Part shown: positions 1-7,014 of the stretch, piece after piece | Position numbering within the stretch: the first letter of the stretch is position 1 | How the letters are laid out: every line of letters starts with the position of its first letter | Assembly (NCBI GenBank): GCA_041158225.1 | Contig: JBEBBU010000041.1 | Location: 1 to 18,661, forward strand | From: JBEBBU01 sp041158225 | GTDB lineage: Bacteria > Pseudomonadota > Gammaproteobacteria > Methylococcales > Methylococcaceae | DNA: 18,661 nt | Reading direction: 5' to 3' | The notes under the pieces: model-generated | The model's input: only the letters and a program-made list of their open reading frames with translations | Told to the model about the DNA's origin: nothing | Database searches by the model: none | Made by a program: the position numbers and the translations under genes

Positions 1-1
1 C

Positions 2-778
2 TTCTGGCTGCCTGCCGTACTGATGGCGGAAACCGTTACCGTGACCACGGATGCCATCAAGTCAGTGATTGCCGATACACCAGAGATGTCGCTGGAAGCT
101 GGCATCAAGGCGGCTCAGGCCCAGGATTATGCGCGTGCCAGAGCCATCTTTGCTGAACTTGCAACCAGAGATCAGGTAGAAGCCCAGACCAATCTCGCCA
201 CCCTGTATTTCAAGGGGCTGGGTGTACCCCAGGATTATGCTGAGGCGGAACGCTGGTTCCGCAAGGCGGCTGCACATGGAGATGCCATGGCGCAAAGCAA
301 GCTTGGCATCATGGCCTATTACGGTCTGGGGATGGACAAGAATGCCGACAAGGCCGCCGAGTGGTTCCAGCGCGCAGCGCAACAGGGAGAAACGGGCGCC
401 CAGACTATACTGGCTACGCTGTATGCGCAGGGGGAAGGGGTGATGCGCAATCCGGTTGAGGCCTATTTCTGGTACACACTGGCGATTGACGGCGGTAATG
501 ACAGTGCACTGGCAGGCCGTGCCAGTGTGGTGGATGAACTGACACCCGGTGAACTGGATGCTGTACTGCAGCGTATCCGCGAATGGCGCCAGCAGGAAAT
601 GGCCCAGCTGAAAAAACAGCTTGGCGTTAAGGAAGTGTCAGCTACCACCAAAAGTACTGCGAAGAAAAAATCTTCCAGCAAAAAGAAGCAGGCCAGACGC
701 CTGCGTCAGGAGCAGACGCAGGCCATGCCTAGCGATATGAATGCGGTGCCCTCAGTGGCACCACTTTCACTTCCCTGA
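2..778 (+). CDS. Sel1-repeat (TPR-like) exported protein, 5' end outside window
   Basis: Partial gene. The frame is open to the left edge, and the residues before the first in-window ATG (base 23) read FWLPAVLMAET. This looks like the end of a signal-peptide hydrophobic core with cleavage after the Ala, so the true start is probably upstream of base 1. Counting from that ATG, residues about 28-160 hold tandem Sel1-type helical repeats, seen as A-x-LG/LA-x-(L/M)-Y-x-G-G-V followed by (A)-x-x-W-(F/Y)-x-x-A-A. The last 50 or so residues are Lys/Ser/Gln-rich (KKKSSSKKKQARR) and probably disordered. Sel1 proteins are protein-interaction scaffolds, often periplasmic; the partner here is unknown. 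It converges with the next gene, 49 bases apart, and I see no convincing terminator between them. Confidence 0.85.
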   Translation, partial: FWLPAVLMAETVTVTTDAIKSVIADTPEMSLEAGIKAAQAQDYARARAIFAELATRDQVEAQTNLATLYFKGLGVPQDYAEAERWFRKAAAHGDAMAQSKLGIMAYYGLGMDKNADKAAEWFQRAAQQGETGAQTILATLYAQGEGVMRNPVEAYFWYTLAIDGGNDSALAGRASVVDELTPGELDAVLQRIREWRQQEMAQLKKQLGVKEVSATTKSTAKKKSSSKKKQARRLRQEQTQAMPSDMNAVPSVAPLSLP

Positions 779-827
779 ATCGCGGTGTGCCTGAGTAGAC
801 AGTTCCGCCCCGTCCCAGAAACCTGGT

Positions 828-3512
828 TCATTCAAAGACTGAGTTTTCATCGTCCTTATTCGTATTCGGTTCATCAATATTTTTAATGATGTTATCAATC
901 GGAAGACCTCTGACCAATCGATAGATATTGTCGATGGATAGCAGTATAAGTATATCGTTGGCAGACTTTTTCCTGTCATGACCTGTGTCAACGATGCTCT
1001 CTACAATACTTCGCTCATCTCCACCCGAAGCAACAAATGGTGATATCTTTTCAAGAGGTATTTCTAGAATCTCCCCTAGTCGACTTACCAGAATGGCGAA
1101 TTTAGTCTGACTTTCATGATGTTTTACAACGACTGCCTGACCAAGTTCAGCACCTCTGGATTCTGCAAGAAGAGAACTGAGATCGTAAACAGCAATAATG
1201 TCATTTTCATGGCGCATGCAGGCAAAACGCTGATTAGAATTGGCTGAGGGGACGGCAATAAGATCGGGTGCGTTTACAGATTCAATGACACCGTTGAGAT
1301 AAACAGAATACCACTGATGACCGATGTAAAAACTTGCAAGATCGACGGTGTCATCTCCACGATTATAAGTTGCAGCATCCTGTTTCTCGTCGAGACGCTG
1401 TAAAAGTTCCAGATTGGCCAGTTTTTCAGTGCCGTTCGACAAGGGTGAGAAAACAAGTGCAAGAACATCATTTCTATAGCCGGAGCCTTCCGCCTTGTAC
1501 TCGCGATAGCCTTTAGACATGCAGGCACCAACCGCATAATAACTGCCATTAAATTCATGAATCTGCGCGTGCTTTTCGCCAGGATCAAGTTCACAGAATG
1601 CTGTGCTGATAGGGAAAAAATCGCCAACTTTTACCTGATCATTGGTGGTGGCAATCACTCTTCCATCCTGGTGGGTATACAAAGCGAACGCACCTGGAAT
1701 GGGAATACCTGATTCATCTCTTGGCAACGCATCTTCCAGCATGGACCTGAATTGGGGCGTTGAGTCAAAAACGATGGCAATACCGCCCACGGTAGTGGAT
1801 GTTCTTGCGTTGGACCTCAAAGACCTGACAGCAGCCGTATAAATATAGGTAGCCTGATCACCATAGAGAGGGGATGGCTGAAATTCAGAAACGGCAAAGC
1901 TTTGTGAGTTATTCAGCGCCAATGTTCGCCTCACCCAGTCTTCGTGCATCTGCACGCCTATCAGGTGAGTGTCTACCGCACTAGACACAGCGACGATCCT
2001 GCCATTCCTGTCAAAAAGCACAAGATTTGTGTACACCGTATACAGACGGTTTATGGAACCAAGGATTTCACATATGGATTTCACCGTTTCATGACTTATA
2101 CCGGATTCACTGCTTCTCAGTGCCTGATCAAAGGCAGGGGTCAGTGCCCACCAGCGACAGTCATTGGCTCTTTCATAGAGATTTCTGTCCATAATATCGA
2201 TAGCAAGGGCAGATTGACTTGAACAGTCATACAAGGCCGCAGAAATGACTGCTTTGTAAAGATTACCGATGGAGTCACTGAATGCGTTACGTGTTCGTAT
2301 ACCGGTCAGTCCAATTTCGCGCAACAACACCTTGGCGAAAGAACGGTTTAATGCTTTTTCATCGTGCTGCGCTGAAAGCCAGACATTACCGTTCCAAACT
2401 GCCCGATCAAGTTCGGCCTGAATGGTGGTGGCTCTTACAGGAATATCCCGTAACTCCGAACTAAAAAGGGTTGAAGCCTCAAAAACGCGGTCAAGTAACT
2501 CTCTTGGTAATCCGTCAATTTCTCTGGATTCCGACATTTCAAAAGCATACTCAAGAGGAACCAGGGCATAACCACTCCATCCTGGTCCCATGTATCCTTG
2601 ATAGCCAGAGGTCAGGCAATTGGTTGCAAGATATTCTCTTCCCGCAAACCTGATGACACGGCATTCATCATGACGTAATTTAGGAAGTCTGGCGCCTACT
2701 GGTATCTGATAAGAGTCACTGCCAGCAATAACTTTATTGTCAATATCCACAATGACTATAATACGGCCATCTTCAGTGGAAAGAAGATTATCGAATATGC
2801 GTGTGCATTCATCATGAAAACGGAAACAAAGACAAAGCACGCCGAGCACGGTTTTGTTGTCCTCGGACATGACCCGATAGGCATACAGCAGTGGCGATGG
2901 ATCACCGGGAAGAAGGTCGGTTGTTCTGAATATTTCGACATAAGCTTCAGAGGTATGAATCGACTCCTGAATCAGAGGGTCATTCGAATGCGTTACCTGA
3001 TTGTTTTCATCAAGCTGAGCAATAATGTATCCCTCATTATTGATAAGAATGATATTGTGATAAACCGAATACTTGCTGACATACTCCCTGAATCTTGCCT
3101 CCAGCAAAGATCTTCCAGACAGGTCGCCACGGTCACTCATTGAACAATAATTGCGGATAACATCATCCATGGCCAGAAAGCCGATGTCAGCGGTGCGTTC
3201 GAATAAATTCCGCACGAGTATGTCAATGCTGATTCTGGCATTAAACTGAAGATCAAGAGATGCTTTTTTCAGGAACTGCATGGCCAGCTGGTTCAGTAAG
3301 TCATCGGCAAGCTTTTTGAAATCCTTGCGCATGCTCGTAATATCGGTACCAGCACATAGCAACTGACCAAGCAGCGTCAGATTGTCATAAGCCGCCTGTA
3401 TTTCCATAAGGCTTTTCTGATCATCCATTAAACCATTCATGTAACGCATGAGCGGTTTGACGGTAACCGGTTTCCTTGACAGCTCAGAAGATGATGCAGC
3501 AATGACTTTCAT
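828..3512 (-). CDS. Soluble tandem-Cache sensor protein with C-terminal CheW domain
   Basis: About 894 residues. An open frame extends to an ATG at 3557, but I prefer the ATG at 3512 (MKVIAASSSELSR), which has GGAA 5-8 bases upstream. Residue numbers count from the 3557 ATG. A helical segment with RNLFERTADIGFLA (116-129) leads into a Cache-like module (about 165-335: INNEGYIIA, then VDIDNKVIAGS). A second copy follows, with RNLYERANDCRWWA (458-471) and a Cache-like module (about 508-705: FDRNGRIVAVS, then THQDGRVIATT). Residues about 736-885 resemble CheW (FYIGHQWYSVYLNGVIE, YDLSSLL, LGEILEIPLEKISP). I see no signal peptide, no transmembrane segment and no MCP hairpin, so it should be cytoplasmic and bind CheA or a receptor through CheW. 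The ligand is unknown. The gene is more AT-rich than those to its right. Domain calls come from reading motifs, not a profile search. Confidence 0.8.
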   Translation of the reverse strand: MKVIAASSSELSRKPVTVKPLMRYMNGLMDDQKSLMEIQAAYDNLTLLGQLLCAGTDITSMRKDFKKLADDLLNQLAMQFLKKASLDLQFNARISIDILVRNLFERTADIGFLAMDDVIRNYCSMSDRGDLSGRSLLEARFREYVSKYSVYHNIILINNEGYIIAQLDENNQVTHSNDPLIQESIHTSEAYVEIFRTTDLLPGDPSPLLYAYRVMSEDNKTVLGVLCLCFRFHDECTRIFDNLLSTEDGRIIVIVDIDNKVIAGSDSYQIPVGARLPKLRHDECRVIRFAGREYLATNCLTSGYQGYMGPGWSGYALVPLEYAFEMSESREIDGLPRELLDRVFEASTLFSSELRDIPVRATTIQAELDRAVWNGNVWLSAQHDEKALNRSFAKVLLREIGLTGIRTRNAFSDSIGNLYKAVISAALYDCSSQSALAIDIMDRNLYERANDCRWWALTPAFDQALRSSESGISHETVKSICEILGSINRLYTVYTNLVLFDRNGRIVAVSSAVDTHLIGVQMHEDWVRRTLALNNSQSFAVSEFQPSPLYGDQATYIYTAAVRSLRSNARTSTTVGGIAIVFDSTPQFRSMLEDALPRDESGIPIPGAFALYTHQDGRVIATTNDQVKVGDFFPISTAFCELDPGEKHAQIHEFNGSYYAVGACMSKGYREYKAEGSGYRNDVLALVFSPLSNGTEKLANLELLQRLDEKQDAATYNRGDDTVDLASFYIGHQWYSVYLNGVIESVNAPDLIAVPSANSNQRFACMRHENDIIAVYDLSSLLAESRGAELGQAVVVKHHESQTKFAILVSRLGEILEIPLEKISPFVASGGDERSIVESIVDTGHDRKKSANDILILLSIDNIYRLVRGLPIDNIIKNIDEPNTNKDDENSVFE

Positions 3513-3538
3513 ATTGATTCCAGCAACGTGTATTAACA

Positions 3539-3552
3539 AAGTGCAAGCACTT
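3539..3552. promoter_or_regulatory. Palindrome in leader of the Cache-CheW gene
   Basis: AAGTGC-AA-GCACTT is a perfect 6+6 inverted repeat with a 2-base centre. It lies 27-40 bases upstream of the preferred start of the Cache-CheW gene. It may be a repressor or activator site, and its position is easier to explain if translation starts at 3512 rather than 3557. The regulator is unknown. Confidence 0.3.
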
Positions 3553-3611
3553 AACATGCCCGGATGAAACCGCTATATATTGGTGGCTACACAGACCATT
3601 CGTGCGCAGTT

Positions 3612-3640
3612 TGGCACCAAGGTGGAGCGCGTGGCACCAA
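3612..3640 (+). repeat. Two direct copies of TGGCACCAA, 20 bases apart
   Basis: TGGCACCAA occurs at 3612-3620 and 3632-3640, each followed after one base by GTGG. A 20-base period is about two helical turns, which would put both copies on the same DNA face if a protein binds them. The left half resembles the -24 element of sigma-54 promoters, but there is no matching -12 GC at the proper distance. Confidence 0.35.
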
Positions 3641-3685
3641 TGTGGGTGTGAGAGTTGGTTTGGTGGGTGCTAAACTGATATGCCT

Positions 3686-3770
3686 TGATTGATAATCAGG
3701 CGTCACTGGAATAACAGTGCGATATTTATCATTCAAGGATGAAGATTGCCAGTCAATCTGCAATCGATTG
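3686..3770. repeat. Cluster of GATT/AATC inverted repeats
   Basis: Three inverted repeats built on the same core lie within 85 bases. They are TGATT-GAT-AATCA (3686-3698), AGATTG-CCAGT-CAATCT (3743-3759) and the perfect 10-base palindrome CAATCGATTG (3761-3770). They may be multiple operator half-sites or a degenerate intergenic repeat. No gene overlaps them. Confidence 0.35.
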
Positions 3771-3800
3771 AACTGTATGCATTGATTTTGTTCATTGAGA

Positions 3801-3873
3801 CTCCCCGGCCTGGTGAAAATGAAATAATCACCTAAATCAGCATGTTAACGCCGCCTCATATCGAAGCCGGGAG
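3801..3873. other. Possible folded structure downstream of ssb
   Basis: CTCCCCGGC (3801-3809) can pair with GCCGGGAG (3866-3873), giving 8 base pairs with one bulged C. Inside it, GGTGA (3812-3816) pairs with TCACC (3828-3832). On the minus strand this lies about 65-140 bases past the ssb stop. There is no adjacent run of T, so a simple intrinsic terminator is not supported. It may be an RNA 3' structure or chance. Confidence 0.25.
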
Positions 3874-3937
3874 AGCCTGATATTTATATTACAATATTAT
3901 TAAAAATGTGTTACCTGTGCGTTCTTTAGTGCCGATT

Positions 3938-4447
3938 CTAGAATGGGACATCGTCATCATAGCTGTCATCAAACCCACCGGTGGCCGCTGGCGGTGCTGA
4001 GGCAGGCCGTGCAGGCGCGCTCTTGCCCATGGGTGCCATGGGAGAGCCATGCGGTTCGGCATCCCAGTCCGATTCTCCGCCCATGCTGCCAGCGTTACTG
4101 CCGCCGGCGCGATCCAGCATCTGCATTTCATTGGCAATGATTTCTGTCGTGTAACGATCCTGGCCGGTGTTCTTGTCCTGCCATTTGCGTGTACGCAGGC
4201 TTCCTTCAATGTAGACCTTGCTGCCCTTACGCAGGTATTCGCCAGCGACTTCGGCAAGTCTGCGGTAGATGACGATGCTATGCCATTCAGTACGCTCCTG
4301 GGTCTGTCCGGTCTGCTGGTCTTTCCAGCTTTCACTGGTTGCCAGGCGAAGATTGGCGACTGCACCGCCGTTAGGCATGTAGCGCACTTCGGGATCTGCG
4401 CCAAGGTTGCCTATCAGTATCACTTTATTGATGCCGCGTGTGGCCAT
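3938..4447 (-). CDS. ssb: Single-stranded DNA-binding protein
   Basis: 169 residues, normal for a gammaproteobacterial SSB. The N-terminal OB-fold (about 1-110) starts ATRGINKVILIGNLGADPEVRY and contains the family's W-H-x-I-V-I-Y and YIEGSLRTRKW segments. A Gly/Pro/Ala-rich linker follows, and the protein ends in DDDVPF, the acidic tip that recruits replication and repair proteins. It forms tetramers that coat single-stranded DNA. The ATG at 4447 has AGGAG about 9 bases upstream. It is the last gene of the minus-strand array and starts 17 bases after the transporter gene stops, so it may be co-transcribed with uvrA, although an internal promoter is likely for a gene this abundant. Confidence 0.97.
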   Translation of the reverse strand: MATRGINKVILIGNLGADPEVRYMPNGGAVANLRLATSESWKDQQTGQTQERTEWHSIVIYRRLAEVAGEYLRKGSKVYIEGSLRTRKWQDKNTGQDRYTTEIIANEMQMLDRAGGSNAGSMGGESDWDAEPHGSPMAPMGKSAPARPASAPPAATGGFDDSYDDDVPF

Positions 4448-4464
4448 GAGGGATCTCCTGATGA

Positions 4465-5868
4465 TTAGGATGATAAATGGGTCGGTGACGTATGCTGGTT
4501 GACCAGAGCGATCAGTTGGGCCTTGTCGAGCAGCTGTTTGTCGACCTTCAGATAGGCAATGCCTTCTTCGGCAACCACAACGGCTTCGGCTACGCCCGGC
4601 AGATTTTCCAGATCATGCCGGATATGACCTGCTGTCCCGCTGGACAGAACGCCCAGATTCAGCATGAGACTGGACAGGTGTCTGGGTGGTTGCATGCTCC
4701 GGGCTACCAGCAGCCAGAGCAGTGCGAGTGCCGATGCGTAACAGAATACGGCATTGAGCCCGAATTCACCCTGCAGCCAGCCAGCACCAGCACCGCCAGC
4801 AAAGGCGCCGAGAAACTGTGATGTCGAGTAAATGCTCATGGCCGTCCCCTTCAGGTCTGCCGGCGCGATTTTAGAGACCAGCGACGGCAGTGTTGCCTCC
4901 AGAAGATTGAAGGCTGTAAAGAAAATATAGACCAGAATGCTGACGGTCCACAGGCTGGACTGCAGCCAGGGCAGTAATCCAGTGCTGATGACGATCAGGG
5001 CAATGGCGGCAAGAAACACTGCGCGCATCCGGCGTTTTTTTTCAGCCAGAATGACGAACGGCACCATCGTGACCAGCGCTCCTGCGAACACTGGCAGATA
5101 AAGCTTCCAGTGTTCGGCGGTCTCCAGTGCAAGCCGGTCGCGTAATACCAGCGGTAGCGCCACGAATAGCGCTGTCAGCGTGGCATGCAGGCTGAATATG
5201 CCGAAATTGAGCCGTAACAGTTCGCTGGACAGGGTATCGCGGATGCGGGATGGCTGTGCCTGGGTATCACGGTGAAAGCGGTGCTGCTGTGGCGCGGGTA
5301 CCAGGCCGTACAGGATCACGATGCCCAGTATGGCCAGAGCGGCTATCAGCCAGAACAGGCCGCTCATGCCCAGCCATGCTGATAACAGGGGGCCAAGCAC
5401 CATGGACAGGGCAAAAGAGAAGCCAATGCTGATGCCGATCAGGGCCATGGCCTTGGTGCGGTGTTCTTCCCGGGTCAGATCAGCCGCCAGTGCCATGATC
5501 ACGCCAGCTACGGCCCCCGCGCCCTGCATGGCGCGTCCGGCAATAATGCCATAAATGGAATCCGAGAGTGCGGCTACGACGCTGCCGGCGGCAAACAGGA
5601 TCATGCCAAAGGCAATCATGGGTTTACGCCCCATGCGGTCGGAAAGCAGCCCAAACGGGATCTGTAACACCGCCTGGGTCAGGCCGTAGGCACTGATGGC
5701 CAGCCCTATGAGGGCGGGTGTGGCATCGTCCAGTTCCCGGGCATACAGGCTGAACACGGGTAGTATAAGAAACAGTCCCAGCATGCGAACGAGATAGATG
5801 CCAGCCAGCGACAGGCTGGCCCGCTTCTCGTGAGGTGTCATGGGGCTGTCTAAGTCCTCAATTTTCAT
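4465..5868 (-). CDS. YajR-like major facilitator transporter with C-terminal YAM domain
   Basis: 467 residues. The first 390 or so are hydrophobic, with about 12 predicted membrane helices and the MFS motif A GLLSDRMGRK (residues 73-82) in the loop after helix 2. The last 65 or so residues form a separate soluble domain with LPGVAEAVVVAEEG-IAYLKVD. This matches the ferredoxin-like YAM domain described for E. coli YajR (454 aa). It is probably an inner-membrane proton-coupled exporter with unknown substrate; some relatives are annotated as drug or sugar efflux proteins. Its ATG overlaps the stop of the YcgN-like gene (ATGA), suggesting translational coupling, with GGAAG upstream. An alternative start at Met10 is possible but has a poorer upstream sequence. 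Confidence 0.88.
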   Translation of the reverse strand: MKIEDLDSPMTPHEKRASLSLAGIYLVRMLGLFLILPVFSLYARELDDATPALIGLAISAYGLTQAVLQIPFGLLSDRMGRKPMIAFGMILFAAGSVVAALSDSIYGIIAGRAMQGAGAVAGVIMALAADLTREEHRTKAMALIGISIGFSFALSMVLGPLLSAWLGMSGLFWLIAALAILGIVILYGLVPAPQQHRFHRDTQAQPSRIRDTLSSELLRLNFGIFSLHATLTALFVALPLVLRDRLALETAEHWKLYLPVFAGALVTMVPFVILAEKKRRMRAVFLAAIALIVISTGLLPWLQSSLWTVSILVYIFFTAFNLLEATLPSLVSKIAPADLKGTAMSIYSTSQFLGAFAGGAGAGWLQGEFGLNAVFCYASALALLWLLVARSMQPPRHLSSLMLNLGVLSSGTAGHIRHDLENLPGVAEAVVVAEEGIAYLKVDKQLLDKAQLIALVNQHTSPTHLSS

Positions 5869-6320
5869 AGGGTTTCTTCCAGCACGAAATTGGCTGGATC
5901 ATGAACTGTGGCTTCCGGAATGGCAAGGTGTCTGACTGAATGTTTTTCCTCATGCATCTTTGCCGGGCTGCCATGAACCAGTGGATGCCAGTCAGGGAGC
6001 GGTCTGTTTTCGTGCCGCAGGCGGTAGGCGCAGGTGGTGGGCATCCACTCGAAATATTCAAACCCAGGTTCAAGCTGCATGCATTCAGGCACCACCATGT
6101 GACGCGAACCGTACTGTGTACAGCGACAATGCGGTATGTCCAGCAGGCGGCAGGCCACGCGGGTATAGAAAATTTCTCCGGTGTCCTCGTCTTCGATCTT
6201 GTGCAGACAGCACTTGCCGCAGCCATCACAGAGTGCCTCCCATTCCTCCTTGTCAAGCTCGTGCAGTGATTTTTGCATCCACCATGGCTGTGCGTTGTCG
6301 TTTGTATGATCAGGATTCAT
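5865..6320 (-). CDS. YcgN family cysteine-cluster protein (UPF0260)
   Basis: 151 residues from the ATG at 6320, close to E. coli YcgN. A longer frame exists to 6395, but its extra residues do not resemble the family, whereas PWW-QKSLHEL lines up with the known N-terminus. The cysteine cluster CDGCGKCC (residues 31-38) is followed by ACRLLDI-HCRC, PECMQL and TCAYRL, a set typical of proteins thought to bind zinc or an iron-sulfur cluster. WHPLVHGSPAKMHEE-SVRHLA is the conserved C-terminal part. The cellular role is not established. It overlaps the DUF2959 gene by 11 bases at its start and the transporter by 4 bases at its end. No clear Shine-Dalgarno is seen, which fits translational coupling to the upstream gene. 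Confidence 0.88.
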   Translation of the reverse strand: MNPDHTNDNAQPWWMQKSLHELDKEEWEALCDGCGKCCLHKIEDEDTGEIFYTRVACRLLDIPHCRCTQYGSRHMVVPECMQLEPGFEYFEWMPTTCAYRLRHENRPLPDWHPLVHGSPAKMHEEKHSVRHLAIPEATVHDPANFVLEETL

Positions 6321-7014
6321 GAGGTAGTGATTTGGGGGCTGTAAAGTTGTGCATGAACACATCGGCACGGTCAATCGAGTTCTGCATGGCGGCAATCAGG
6401 GTCGCGACATTACGGCTCATATCCACGAGTTCGCCTTCCAGTGCGGCAACAGCCTGCGCATTCAGGTTGTGCTTGAGAAACAGCACCTGATCCTGAAAAA
6501 CGCTCAGTACAGGATCCATGCGTGCTTCGGCCTTGCGCATGGCGGTCATGAGCTGGCCATAGTACTGCTGCGTCTGTTTCATGCGGGTACGACTGCTGGC
6601 GCGCAGTGTCCTGTTACTGTAAAGCGCCAGCTCCTGTTCCCATTCGGCAAACAGTGCTTCCGCGACATCCTGGATCGAGTCAATACGATCCCTGACGGCA
6701 AGGGCGCAGTGCTGGGCGTTATCGAATTCGTCTTTCAGGTCGTAGTAGAGTGGTTCCAGTTCACCACCTTCGAAGTGGGTGAGTGCGCTGAACTTTTCCA
6801 GGGCTGACTGAAACTGCTCTTTGGCACCCTCCAGATGCTCGCGTGCATCGATAACCCGGCTGACCATAATGTCCCTCTTGGGATGGCCGGCGCCTTCACG
6901 CAACTGGTAATAAATGCGGTGGCATCCTTCGGCAAACAGCCTGAGGACCGGATTCAGCAGGTGCCGGCCCAGTTTTAACAGGCCTGGCTGATGATGGGGG
7001 GAGTTCGTGTTCAT
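6310..7014 (-). CDS. DUF2959 family protein
   Basis: 234 residues. From about residue 31 it matches what I know of the DUF2959 family: CHRIYYQ, KRDIMVSRV-DAREHLEGAKEQFQSALE, DVAEALF-EWEQEL and VLFLKHNLNAQAVAALEGEL. It is almost all helical and probably forms a long coiled coil. Relatives usually carry a lipoprotein signal ending in the Cys before the xxYY motif. Here that Cys (residue 31) is kept, but the region before it (LLNPVLRLFAEGC) has an Arg inside and Glu at -2, so export is doubtful. Function is unknown. Its ATG overlaps the uvrA stop (ATGA), and its end overlaps the YcgN-like gene by 11 bases. Confidence 0.85.
   Translation of the reverse strand: MNTNSPHHQPGLLKLGRHLLNPVLRLFAEGCHRIYYQLREGAGHPKRDIMVSRVIDAREHLEGAKEQFQSALEKFSALTHFEGGELEPLYYDLKDEFDNAQHCALAVRDRIDSIQDVAEALFAEWEQELALYSNRTLRASSRTRMKQTQQYYGQLMTAMRKAEARMDPVLSVFQDQVLFLKHNLNAQAVAALEGELVDMSRNVATLIAAMQNSIDRADVFMHNFTAPKSLPHES

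Larger units (their letters stand above)
3513..3937. other. Gene-free region upstream of Cache-CheW and downstream of ssb
   Basis: No convincing gene. It holds a 20-base-spaced direct repeat of TGGCACCAA (3612-3620 and 3632-3640), a cluster of GATTG/CAATC inverted repeats (3686-3770) and a possible long-range stem (3801-3873). An AT-rich tail (about 3880-3905) precedes the end of ssb. The promoter of the Cache-CheW gene should be here on the minus strand, but I could not place a clear -35/-10 pair. Confidence 0.6.

Noticed and set aside
779..827. Intrinsic terminator between the convergent Sel1 and Cache-CheW genes
   Set aside because: Only a 4-base-pair CCAG/CTGG stem without a T tract.
3612..3650. 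Sigma-54 promoter suggested by TGGCAC
   Set aside because: No TTGC-type -12 element at the required spacing, and it would face away from the Cache-CheW gene.
3568..3651. 27-codon open stretch ending RAQFGTKVERVAPMWV, possibly the tail of a lost gene
   Set aside because: It looks protein-like, but a TGA lies directly upstream, there is no start, and I do not recognise the family. Too short to call a pseudogene.
5865..6395. Longer 176-residue version of the YcgN-like protein
   Set aside because: The extra N-terminal residues do not fit the family and overlap the DUF2959 gene much further.
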